From positions 372,001 to 436,000 of the forward strand of contig NZ_CP071872.1 in the NCBI RefSeq assembly GCF_022647665.1: a stretch of DNA of 64,000 nucleotides, written 5' to 3'. This DNA comes from Streptomyces formicae (GTDB taxonomy: Bacteria; Actinomycetota; Actinomycetes; Streptomycetales; Streptomycetaceae). This document shows, piece by piece, positions 34,498-42,959 of this stretch. Below the pieces are notes generated by a model. The model had not been told where the DNA came from and ran no database searches. It saw only the letters and a list, made by a program, of their open reading frames with translations. The position numbers and the translations under genes are program-made. Every line of letters begins with the position of its first letter. Position 1 is the stretch's first letter.

Positions 34498-34667
34498 GCC
34501 GGCGTGGTGGCGGGACTTTACCCCATGACCTTTTCGTCCCGAATGAGGTTCGGTTGCTGATCTGGCCTGCGTGGCTGGTATTTGGGCAGGTCAGAAGGTT
34601 GGTGCTGGTTGGTCTCGGTGGGTACGGAAGGGAGCCGGGGAGCAGGTCGGCTCCCAGATGGCTCCCA
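34498..34667 (-). other. Degenerate tRNA-Pro att copy c plus arm region
   Basis: Bases 34504-34543 are a diverged version of the tRNA-Pro 3'-end sequence (ggtggcgggactttacccca, then ttttcgtcccgaa). They are followed, at nearly the same distance as in copy b, by ggggagcaggtcggctccc and the agatggctccca motif (34637-34667). The intervening tcccgaatgagg...tcgg...tgatct is also shared with copy b. It marks the right boundary of the Wadjet-bearing segment. Confidence 0.65.
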
Positions 34668-34845
34668 GAGCCCACGTCCGCCGGCCGCGATCACTCGCTG
34701 TCGCCGCGAACCGCTAGGAGCTCGGATGCAGCGGTTGCGACCGCCCTGCTTTCGTTCGGGCGAAATCCTCGCTGTTTCCGTCGCTGTCCGGCTCAGAGGT
34801 CCTAGCGTCAGCCACGTTGCGTTGCATGGGTGAGAGGACCTGAGT

Positions 34846-35738
34846 ATGACCGACCTCGCCGAAGCTGTTTGGCCACCTCCTTCGCCGCGCCGACTTCCCG
34901 GGCGGGCGAGGCGACGCACGGATGTTCTGCGCGAGTACGAGAAGTTCAACGCAGAGCGGCGTAGGCGGATCCCTCCAGTGCTCTGGCCCTTCTTCTCACC
35001 GGACCCGGACCAGTACTTCCGATGGCGCGTTCAGCTCGATTGCACGTGCATTACCGAACTCATGACACCGGGCGACCAGACCCCGCCAAGCGAGAGGCAA
35101 TGGCATGCACCGGGCGACGGCGAAGCCTTGCCCCCGGGGCAGCTGTGCTGCCGGCACGACGACGATGGTCACGCTCCCTATCGAAAGATCGCCACATGGC
35201 GGGACCGTCGAGAGATCGCCTTCCCCGCAGACCCTGTGGAGCCCCCGAGTGGGTCGACGCCGATGTATGGGCCCTGATTCGCCATGACGAACCGCACACG
35301 TCTGCGTTCTGGAAGGCCACGCTGGACTGCGGACACGTCGAAGATGTCGTAGCACCAGCCCTCGAGTGGAAGCCCGATGACGGGCTACGCCTGGTCGACA
35401 CTGTCAGGGTGAAGGAGATGACCGAGGAGTGGGAGCGGCTGTGTGCGTCAGACCCGACGCTTCAATCTGAGCGCGAACGTGAGCACACGCGCCGCATGCT
35501 GGCGGCTGGCTGGCCGATGCCGCGCCCGGAGCAGCTGTGCTACACCTGCCCGCACGCTCGCCGGATCGTTGCATACCAGCGTGTTGGCTGGCTTGTCCCA
35601 CGCGATTTGAAGCCTCAGCCGGAAAGCCAGGTACAGCCATCCCGTGTGATCTTGGAGCGGCGGCTTCACAGGGTTGAGGCCGAGGCTGAGCATCTACGAG
35701 TCCAGCTGGCGGAGCGCGATGAAGGAGAGGACACCTGA
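34846..35738 (+). pseudogene. Two-module zinc-ribbon protein gene with a frameshift
   Basis: Two overlapping frames make one 297-residue protein if a C is added to the run of five C at 35242-35246. The first frame (from ATG 34846) ends FPADPVEPP and the second continues PEWVDADVWALIRHDEPHT. The joined protein has two copies of one module: QLDCTCITELMTPG with GQLCCRHDDD, then TLDCGHVEDVVAP with EQLCYTCPHARRIVAYQRVG. A C-terminal coiled coil follows (RLHRVEAEAEHLRVQL). The same module occurs once in the divergent gene at 33417. As written, the product stops after the first module. It may be a genuine mutation or a homopolymer read error; the function is unknown. Confidence 0.68.
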
Positions 35739-35849
35739 CGCCAGGACGGCCGGCGTCGTGCCGTGCATTGCGGCAGCCTGCCCCTCTCCGGGGTGTCGCT
35801 CCGTATGGCAGCGAAGTACTGACACGGGCATGATGGCTCGCCTCCTGAG

Positions 35850-36032
35850 TCACCGGGTCTGAAACCACCACACGACCGCCGCGACGGCGAGACCGCCGAT
35901 ACCGCTGGAGATGCCGTGGACGGTCCCACGGGCAGCCGTTGCAAGCCCCTTCTTCGCTATGCGCTTGATGTGCCCGCCGAAGCGCTTGCGCCTCGTCTCC
36001 TCGACGGTGCGCCGAATGAACCGCTTACGCAT
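35850..36032 (-). CDS. Small membrane protein with basic N-terminus
   Basis: Protein of 60 aa: a strongly basic first half (MRKRFIRRTVEETRRKRFGG, then IKRIAKKG) and a C-terminal membrane segment ending GGLAVAAVVWWFQTR. The start has a good gaggagg about nine bases upstream. It is divergent from the HTH/Z1-like gene. No family is recognised. The pattern (basic head plus one helix) is seen in small membrane effectors and holin-like proteins, which is only a suggestion. Confidence 0.5.
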   Translation of the reverse strand: MRKRFIRRTVEETRRKRFGGHIKRIAKKGLATAARGTVHGISSGIGGLAVAAVVWWFQTR

Positions 36033-36165
36033 GCTTGCGTTCCTCCTCTGGCCGTTGGACGGCCTTCAGAGTGCCGACGGACATCTGCGTTGCGCCTGGA
36101 GCAACGTGTTGCCAGAAGGCCGCAACGCACCCCGACCAGGCGTTCTCCCAGGTAGAAACGAGCTC

Positions 36166-37422
36166 ATGACGCTCCCGCCGGATGACGACCAGGTACCTCA
36201 TTCCTCCCTTGCCGGCCCAGCGCTCCCGGTGCTTGCGGAGACTCTGCGCAGCCTGTTCAAGGAGCTCGGCCGCTCCCAGCGCGACTTCAGCGCGCACGTG
36301 CACTGGGACCACACCGCGGTGAGCCGGTACCTGCGTGGCGAGCGTCTTCCTCCATGGGAGTTCGTCGGCACTCTGCTGCGCGAGGTCGAGACCGCGCGGG
36401 GTGGGCCGATGAGCCCCGAGGATCGGGACCGAATCGCTGCGCTGCACCGACGTGCGCTCGAAGAGCGCAACGGCTGGTCGGCGCTCGTGCAGGTGCTGCG
36501 CCAGGACAGTCAGCTGGCTGAGGAAAGGGCCCGCCGTGCGGAGTCGGAGCTTCAGGCTGTCGCGACGAACCGGCAAGCACAAGACGAAGGCTGGCGCTGG
36601 TCTGCCTTCACCGGCTCGCTCGCTGAGCGTGGCTGGCCAGAAGACTCGCTCACCGCTCTGGACAGAGCGACTGCGCGAACCGTCGCCTGCCTGGCCGACC
36701 CCACGGCAGAGCTGGCGTGTCGGACAACCGGAGTCGTTGCTGCGGGAGCGCAATCTGGCAGGACGACCATTGGGGCCGGCGTCATCGCCCGTGCCTTGGA
36801 TACCGGCTACCGCCTGGTCATCGTCTTCAGCGGAACCTTGAACCTCTTGCGTAGTCAGACCCAGCGCCGACTTGAGGAGGCGCTACTCGCAAGAGACGAC
36901 GCCGATCAGCAGCTGCAGGCACGATTCCCCCTCCTGCGCCTGACCAGCGAAGAGTCGGACTACCGGAGCATGCCATCCGGCAGTGCCCTGCAGTTCGAGA
37001 AGAGGAACAAGGCCCTTCCGCTCTTCGCTCCTCCCAATCTGTATCCCGCCGTGCCTCGGTTGCTCGTGGTCAAGCAGAACGTCGCTGTCCTGAGAAAGCT
37101 GCTGCAGGACCTGCGCCGCGCCGGACCAACCCTTGAAGAAGTTCCCGCGCTGATCGTCGACTTTGAACCCTCCCGCCCCTATCTGGCACTGCACGGGGGA
37201 GCCTCTGGCGACAAGACCGCTGCCCAACCCAGGATCGACCTGATCAGGTCAGAAATCACGAATCTGTTGCCGCGCGCCCAACTTGTCAGGTTCGAACACC
37301 AAGTGACCTGCGCCTCCCCCACCACGACCATGCGATCCGAGTCACTGTGGGACGGACCCCCTGACTTCGTCGTCTCCGCCCACCCCTGGGATCCTCGCGG
37401 GGCGTGGGAGGACCCGGCGTGA
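36166..37422 (+). CDS. XRE HTH fused to a degenerate Z1-type ATPase domain
   Basis: Protein of 418 aa from the ATG at 36166. Residues 20-75 form an HTH of the XRE class (FKELGRSQRDFSAHVHWDHT, AVSRYLRGERLPP). From about residue 135 it follows the N-terminal part of Z1-domain helicase-like proteins: VVAAGAQSGRTTIGAGVIARALD, GYRLVIVFSGTLNLLRSQTQRR and later VVKQNVAVLRKLLQDL. In ordinary Z1 proteins the Walker A has GKT and the next segment reads DDEAD. Here they read GRT and VDFEPS, and the remaining several hundred residues are missing. The fold is probably kept but ATP hydrolysis is unlikely. It may be a regulator that senses through a dead ATPase, or a truncated gene. Confidence 0.7.
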   Translation: MTLPPDDDQVPHSSLAGPALPVLAETLRSLFKELGRSQRDFSAHVHWDHTAVSRYLRGERLPPWEFVGTLLREVETARGGPMSPEDRDRIAALHRRALEERNGWSALVQVLRQDSQLAEERARRAESELQAVATNRQAQDEGWRWSAFTGSLAERGWPEDSLTALDRATARTVACLADPTAELACRTTGVVAAGAQSGRTTIGAGVIARALDTGYRLVIVFSGTLNLLRSQTQRRLEEALLARDDADQQLQARFPLLRLTSEESDYRSMPSGSALQFEKRNKALPLFAPPNLYPAVPRLLVVKQNVAVLRKLLQDLRRAGPTLEEVPALIVDFEPSRPYLALHGGASGDKTAAQPRIDLIRSEITNLLPRAQLVRFEHQVTCASPTTTMRSESLWDGPPDFVVSAHPWDPRGAWEDPA

Positions 37423-37596
37423 TCTCTTTGGCTCACCGTGTCCGCCCGATCTGCCCTGTGATCGCTCCGCTCGCTGCTCCGACGCTCACGCGAGGCAGAA
37501 CCCGGCGGACAGCCGACAGCTCCACCTTGCCGCCCTCCAGAGGTTCCACCCGTACGAGTCATTGCACCTGGCTCGGCCCCGGGGTGAGCTGTTGCC

Positions 37597-39012
37597 ATGC
37601 ATCGCTGGTCTCCCCTGAACGAACGACAGCTCGCCCTGCTCGGCCGGCTCGCGAACGGCAAGGAGTCCGAGGGTTGGGACCCCGGTGAGTTCCGCACCGC
37701 CTACGCGCTGCGCGACCGAGGGCTGGTGACGATCAAGCGCAGCGGGGGTGAGGTGGATGCCCAGGTCACCGAGGCAGGCACCTTCTACATCCAGCACGGC
37801 CACCACCCGGACGACCCCGCGCATGCCGGGGAAGAGAAGACCGCCGAGGGGAAGGCGGCAGGCGGCACCCGCGCCGCGTCCTACGCCGACAGGCCAGTCG
37901 CACTCGCCCGTCGGACCAAGGCGCAGGAGCTCATCGAGCGACTCGTTACGGGAAGGCGGGTCACCTTCACCGAGCCCGACGACGCCACGGTGACGGAATG
38001 GCGACGCGTGATCGACTACGCGAAGCGCCACAGCCTCGTCCCTGAGGGCAAACGCATCGAAAGTCTCCGCATGTGGAATCGCGACCTGCAGATCTCTCTG
38101 GTCGAGGGGCCACACCCCAACTCACTGCGGCAGAGGCCGGATGAGGCGCCGCCCGTCCACGTACCCACTCAGTTGCGCTCTCCGCATCCGGTCGTGGCCG
38201 CGCTGAGAGACGACGAGGGCCGACTCGTTGTGCCCGCCCCACTGCGCCGCCGATCGTTGCTGCTACTCCAGGGCCTCGCCGCCGAGGCAGTACGTCGAGG
38301 GCACAAGGTGAAAGAGCATGAAGTCCCCTCCCGCCGGCGCAGCCATGCCTACACGTACAACGGGCGGCACTACCCTTCCAGCTACTCCCTCCGTGAGGGC
38401 GAACTGGACTTGGTCGTGAACGGCTTCACCTACACCGTCACGATCCAGCAGGAGTCTCCCCAGTCCAGTGACCCAGAGCGCTCGAAGAGCCTCGTGATCG
38501 AACTCGGCTACAGCCGATCCAGCCGGCAGTCCCGCTGGGCCGATCGCAAGCGCTGGGTTCTGGAGGACATCCTGGGAGCCGTGCTCCGGGAGATAGAGAC
38601 CCGCGCCGTAGAGGACGCCCAACGGAAGGCGGACGAGGAGCGGGCGAAGGCCGAGCGCGAGGTCCGCTGGCGGGCGGCCATGGAGAAGGCGAAGGACCTG
38701 GCCGCGCAGGAACAATATGCTGAGGTACTTCGTGCGCAAGCCGGCCAGTGGCAGGAAGCGGCAAGCCTGAGCGCGTACTGCAACGCCCTGGAGCGTCGGC
38801 TGGAAGAGGCGGCCGGGGAGGACGAGGCGGCGGTGGCCTCGGCACGAGGGTGGCTAGCCTGGGCACGCCGTTACGTTCAGGGCCTCGACCCACTGACCCG
38901 TCTACCCGACATGCCCACCGCTCGCGAACCGAAGCCCGAGGAGCTGGCGCCCTACCTGAACGGCTGGAGCCCCCACGGCCCCGAGGCGCACCGTGGATGG
39001 GGAGCCCGCTGA
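37597..39012 (+). CDS. Large actinobacterial protein of unknown function
   Basis: Protein of 471 aa beginning MHRWSPLNERQLALLGRLA, a winged-helix-like start with LRDRGLVTIKRSGG and VTEAGTFYIQHGHHPDD. A linker follows, then a middle domain (PVALARRTKAQELIERLV, LRRRSLLLLQGLAAEAVRRG) and a beta-rich part with GELDLVVNGFTYTVTIQQE. A long coiled coil (EDAQRKADEERAKAEREVRW) precedes a helical end. I recall similar proteins of unknown function in Streptomyces accessory regions. No catalytic motif is evident. It lies upstream of the three-gene helicase/methyltransferase/ATPase locus but is separated by about 700 bp. Confidence 0.7.
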   Translation: MHRWSPLNERQLALLGRLANGKESEGWDPGEFRTAYALRDRGLVTIKRSGGEVDAQVTEAGTFYIQHGHHPDDPAHAGEEKTAEGKAAGGTRAASYADRPVALARRTKAQELIERLVTGRRVTFTEPDDATVTEWRRVIDYAKRHSLVPEGKRIESLRMWNRDLQISLVEGPHPNSLRQRPDEAPPVHVPTQLRSPHPVVAALRDDEGRLVVPAPLRRRSLLLLQGLAAEAVRRGHKVKEHEVPSRRRSHAYTYNGRHYPSSYSLREGELDLVVNGFTYTVTIQQESPQSSDPERSKSLVIELGYSRSSRQSRWADRKRWVLEDILGAVLREIETRAVEDAQRKADEERAKAEREVRWRAAMEKAKDLAAQEQYAEVLRAQAGQWQEAASLSAYCNALERRLEEAAGEDEAAVASARGWLAWARRYVQGLDPLTRLPDMPTAREPKPEELAPYLNGWSPHGPEAHRGWGAR

Positions 39013-39102
39013 GGAGACGGGAACCCCTACGCTGCTCCCACGCCCGAGCCGGCGTGGCCTCGCAGCTTGGGCGAGGCCAGCGTGGGCGAAAGATCCCCGG
39101 GG

Positions 39103-39270
39103 CTACGCCTCCGCGATAGCTTCCTCGGCTGCAACGTCCGGCTTGACCTCGCCGCCCAGTGTCTCAGCGATGGCCTCGAACTCGGCAAGGGCGGCCTGGA
39201 GCCCCTCCACAGTCTCCTGAGCGATGAGCTCGGGAGGAAGCAGGCTGTTCGCGTTGATGCGAGCAGCTGA
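39103..39270 (-). pseudogene. C-terminal fragment of a lost gene
   Basis: A 55-codon open stretch without a usable start, reading INANSLLPPELIAQETVEGL, then a helical acidic tail ending EEAIAEA and a stop. The coding quality is clear (helical, normal third-position GC), but a stop lies directly upstream. It appears to be the tail of a larger protein, perhaps a restriction-modification subunit. That identity is a guess. Confidence 0.4.
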
Positions 39271-39273
39271 TCA

Positions 39274-39734
39274 ACTGCACTCCGGTCAGGTCTCCGCACT
39301 ACGACGGAAGCGCCCCGTGAACGAGTTGTCGTCTACAAAGGAACGCCACAGTAAGGGCATCACCTGGTGGCTCCACAAGGTGCGTGGGCACCGCGAGGTC
39401 GTTGGCCAGATTCGGCTCTCGGCCTTCCCGCCCTCACCTCCGTCGCGCGGCCCCCGAGGTGGACCTGCACGAACGGCACAGCGTTCGAATCGGTCCTTGC
39501 CACCATGGAAATGAGTGGCCGAAAACCGCCACTCAAGCCCCCATCCTTGTGCTCCAAGTATTGGAAGTGGCAAGTGAGTACTGTAATTTGATCATCCGTC
39601 AGTCGGTCAAGGTTGGGGAACCATGAGTGGCCGCGGGGGAGGGACCAGGACATGGCTTGTCCACGTCCAGCGGGCTGGCTTGTGGCCAGTCTCATCAGCT
39701 GGATTCCGGCGCGCCTTGCGGCAGATGCGTAAGC
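39274..39734. other. Remnant-rich gap upstream of the helicase gene
   Basis: About 460 bp with no convincing gene. It contains an AT-rich stretch near 39555-39600 (agtgagtactgtaatttgat) that is a candidate promoter for the helicase operon. It also has a tgagtggccgaaaa sequence (39515) that recurs at about 32019 near jetA. Confidence 0.35.
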
Positions 39735-42700
39735 ATGCAGCCCCAAGGTCCATTTGAGCGCGGCCAGAGAGTAAGGGTTCAGGCCGCGGGCGTACCAGAG
39801 TTCGCCACAATCAGGTTCGCCCTGCCCGGAGATCAATCGGGGTCATGGGATCTCATCCTGGTCGACGACGAAGACCGTCGTCACGAAGTGAATCTGGAAG
39901 CCGGAGACACCGAGACCGTGCGGCCTCTCGTCAGCGACGGGCAGGCTGACTCCGCACGCGTGCTGGCGGCGATGTGGACCCAGTGGATGAACGCCGCAGC
40001 GACCAACGCTGAGTCCAGCGCGATGGCGGCCACGCCACTGAAGCCGTACGCGCACCAGACCACGGCCGTATACGGAGCGATGCTCCCCCAACCCCTGCTG
40101 CGATTCCTCCTCTGTGACGAGCCGGGCACCGGGAAAACGATCATGGCTGGTCTATATCTGCGAGAGATGCAGAGGCTCGGCCTGATAAAGCGGGCGATCA
40201 TCGTGTGCCCAGCGAATCTGGCCACCAAGTGGGTGGACGACTTCCAGCGACTACTGGGAGGCGGGCTGAGGCAGCTGACCTCGGCCACGGTGCGTGAGGA
40301 CGCTCTGAACTCCAACGACCTGTGGGTGGTGTCGCTGGAATTGGCAGCGGTGAACCCTGCGGTGCAGGACGCCATCCGGCCGGACAAGGCCGGCTGGGAT
40401 TTGGTCGTCTTCGACGAAGCGCACCGACTGACTCCGACTGCCGCCGGATTCCACCAGGTCGGACGGCTGCTGGCCAAGAACACCCCGCGGGCGCTGCTGA
40501 TGACGGCAACTCCGCACCGGGGCAAAGAGTGGCTCTTCCGACACCTGTTGCATCTGGTCGACCCAGAGATCTACCCGGATCCGGGCAACGACCCCAACAT
40601 CGAGCTCAGTGCGCTGCGGCCCGGCCCTATCCATTTCCTGCGGCGGATGAAGGAGGACTTGGTCGACTACGACGGCACGACCCGCTTGTTCAAGGGGCGC
40701 ACCGCGCACAACCACAGCGTCCCGCTGTCGCAGACCGAGTACGGCTTCTACAGGGCCGCCCTAGATATGGTCGACCGGTTCTTCCCTCCGGTGGCGCAGC
40801 CGCTTGCTCGCATGGTCTACGGCAAGCGAGCAGCCTCCAGTCTCTACGCGCTGGCCGAGACGCTGCGCCGGCGGCACGAGCACATGGGGGCGATGAGCGA
40901 GGCGGAGGCGGCACTCATCGCCGACCGGGAGGATCACGGTGACGAGGCCGAGGTCGATGAGGCGAAGGTGATTCACACGGTCTCCGCCTCGACCAGGGCT
41001 GAGCGGGCCGCGATCAACAGCCTTGTGCAGCAGATCGAGGCAACGGTCGGCGACTCTCGCTGGCAGCCGTCGAAGTGGAAGCGGCTCACCGACGACTGCC
41101 TGGCCGCCCACGGAATCCACCCTGGGAACGGTGAACAGGCTGTTGTCTTCACCGAGTACGCAGACTCAGCCGAGTGGATCGCCCGGCGGCTCCAGGCCCA
41201 GGGATACACCGCTCAGCTCTACTCCGGCCGCCAGGGAAAGTTCGAACGCGACGAGGCGCGCAAGGCATTCATGCGCGGCGAATTCCAGATCATCGTCACC
41301 ACTGACGCTGGCAACGAGGGCATCGACCTGCAGGCCGCGCACGTGCTCGTGAACTACGACATCCCGTGGTCTTTGGTCCGCCTCGAACAGCGGATGGGAC
41401 GCATCCACCGCGTCGGTCAGCACCGCGACGTCTACCTCTACAACCTGGTCGCCACCGACACCCGGGAAGGCAAGACCCTGCTCCGCCTCCTGGACAACTT
41501 CGTAACGGCTGCGAACGAGCTGCGCGGCCAGATGTTCGACAGTCTCTCGGCAGTCGCCGAAATCACCGGCGTCGACTACGACAAGTGGCTGTCGGACCTC
41601 TACGGCAACGACGAGCTGAAGAAGCAGCAGGCCATCGATGCCGCCCAGGCGGTCCAAGCGCAGGAACTGAGCCGGGCAGCCCGGAAGGTACGGGACAACG
41701 AGCGACGCCTGGCCAGCCAGGTGGACGCGGTGGCCGCACTGACCCTGCTTCAGCGTGATTTGTTCGCACGCATCAACCCGGCCATCGTCGAGGCATACCT
41801 CGACCGGCTCGCGGTGGCCGGCGTGCTGAAGTCCGCTCCGACCGCGGCCGGGCCCGGGTTCCGACGGCTCTCCCTGAGCGGCAAGGCTATATTTCCGGCC
41901 ACTCTGGGCGGACGGAACGAGGTTCACGTCGCCACCAGCGGGGACGTGGTACGCGAAGCCTCGGAGAGCATCGACATCGGCGACACCGTCACCCTCGGCC
42001 CCGGTGAGTCCGGCTTCAGCGACCTGATCAACTTAGCCGAGCACACACTGGCCGAGGACCTGTACCAGTCCGGCGCCGCATCCGACCCCACCAGCCTCAC
42101 CCCGTACGACTTGTACGCGTATGAAGCGACGATGACCGAAAGCAACGGCAGGCGCGCCAGCGTATGGGCCACCTTGATCAAGGTGGACGACAGCGGCAAT
42201 GCTCGCCCGGTGCGATGGGAGTCCCTGGCCAACCTCGTGCCCACCGACCAGTACGGCGGCTCACCGCATCCGGCCCGGGAGGGCCACGCGCTCACAGCCG
42301 CCCGCGAAGTGGCCGCCACGACCGTCGCGGAGCACCGGAAGGTGCGCGCCGACTGGTTCGCACAGGCCCGCCGCGACCTGACCAACCTTCCGCTGAGCCT
42401 GACCGATCGCATCGATGACCGCGCCGCCCGTCTTGAGCTGCGGCACCGGCTTCAGACCCAGACCGGTCAGCGACTCGAAGAGCTCGAGCGGCTCGCGGAC
42501 GTCCATCTGACTGAACCGAAGCAGGTGGGTCGAATCCGCGTCCTGGCCACCGCCGACATCAGCGTCCAGGCCGAGATCGACGCCGAGCTGGTCTCCATGC
42601 GGCGCGTGCAGCAGCTCCTTGAGGACGACGGCTGGACCGTGGCCGATGTCCACACCGAGGGCCGTGGTTACGACTTGGAGGCCCGCCGCCACAGCCAGGT

Positions 42701-42959
42701 CCGCCATGTCGAGGTCAAGGGCGTGCTGGGCAGCGCGGCCAGCGACGGCATCCGGATGACAGGCAACGAAGTCCTCATCGCGACCCAGCACCGCAAGGAG
42801 TACTGGCTCTACGTCATCGACCAGTGCGCCGACGGCAAGGGCCGATTCTTCGGCGCCTACCAGGACCCCGCCACCCTCTTCGCGAACGTCATGACCGGGA
42901 ACGCGGTGTTCCGTGTCCCGGGCAGCAGCCTCAAGAACGCCCCCGGGAGCAACGCATGA
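39735..42959 (+). CDS. SNF2-like helicase with C-terminal DUF3883-type nuclease domain
   Basis: Superfamily 2 helicase, 1074 aa from the ATG at 39735. Motif I is CDEPGTGKT near residue 127, motif II FDEAHR near 225, motif III LLMTATPHRG near 255, motif V DAGNEGIDLQ near 525 and motif VI QRMGRIHRVGQ near 551, as in DrmD-type helicases. Residues about 950-1040 resemble DUF3883: LLEDDGWTVADVHTEGRGYD then RHVEVKG gives a D...ExK-like nuclease pattern. The methyltransferase gene follows with a 4-base overlap. A TTA codon at 42033-42035 means translation needs the bldA tRNA. It most likely scans and cuts or remodels foreign DNA. Confidence 0.87.
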   Translation: MQPQGPFERGQRVRVQAAGVPEFATIRFALPGDQSGSWDLILVDDEDRRHEVNLEAGDTETVRPLVSDGQADSARVLAAMWTQWMNAAATNAESSAMAATPLKPYAHQTTAVYGAMLPQPLLRFLLCDEPGTGKTIMAGLYLREMQRLGLIKRAIIVCPANLATKWVDDFQRLLGGGLRQLTSATVREDALNSNDLWVVSLELAAVNPAVQDAIRPDKAGWDLVVFDEAHRLTPTAAGFHQVGRLLAKNTPRALLMTATPHRGKEWLFRHLLHLVDPEIYPDPGNDPNIELSALRPGPIHFLRRMKEDLVDYDGTTRLFKGRTAHNHSVPLSQTEYGFYRAALDMVDRFFPPVAQPLARMVYGKRAASSLYALAETLRRRHEHMGAMSEAEAALIADREDHGDEAEVDEAKVIHTVSASTRAERAAINSLVQQIEATVGDSRWQPSKWKRLTDDCLAAHGIHPGNGEQAVVFTEYADSAEWIARRLQAQGYTAQLYSGRQGKFERDEARKAFMRGEFQIIVTTDAGNEGIDLQAAHVLVNYDIPWSLVRLEQRMGRIHRVGQHRDVYLYNLVATDTREGKTLLRLLDNFVTAANELRGQMFDSLSAVAEITGVDYDKWLSDLYGNDELKKQQAIDAAQAVQAQELSRAARKVRDNERRLASQVDAVAALTLLQRDLFARINPAIVEAYLDRLAVAGVLKSAPTAAGPGFRRLSLSGKAIFPATLGGRNEVHVATSGDVVREASESIDIGDTVTLGPGESGFSDLINLAEHTLAEDLYQSGAASDPTSLTPYDLYAYEATMTESNGRRASVWATLIKVDDSGNARPVRWESLANLVPTDQYGGSPHPAREGHALTAAREVAATTVAEHRKVRADWFAQARRDLTNLPLSLTDRIDDRAARLELRHRLQTQTGQRLEELERLADVHLTEPKQVGRIRVLATADISVQAEIDAELVSMRRVQQLLEDDGWTVADVHTEGRGYDLEARRHSQVRHVEVKGVLGSAASDGIRMTGNEVLIATQHRKEYWLYVIDQCADGKGRFFGAYQDPATLFANVMTGNAVFRVPGSSLKNAPGSNA

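Noticed and set aside
34500..34560. Functional tRNA at att copy c
   Set aside because: The T-arm and acceptor are mutated (tttacccca in place of ttgaaccca) and there is no 5' half.
39360..39836. Minus-strand frame containing LTDDQITVLTCHFQYLEHKD
   Set aside because: Parts read plausibly, but it overlaps the 5' end of the helicase gene and lacks a start with an RBS or a recognisable domain.
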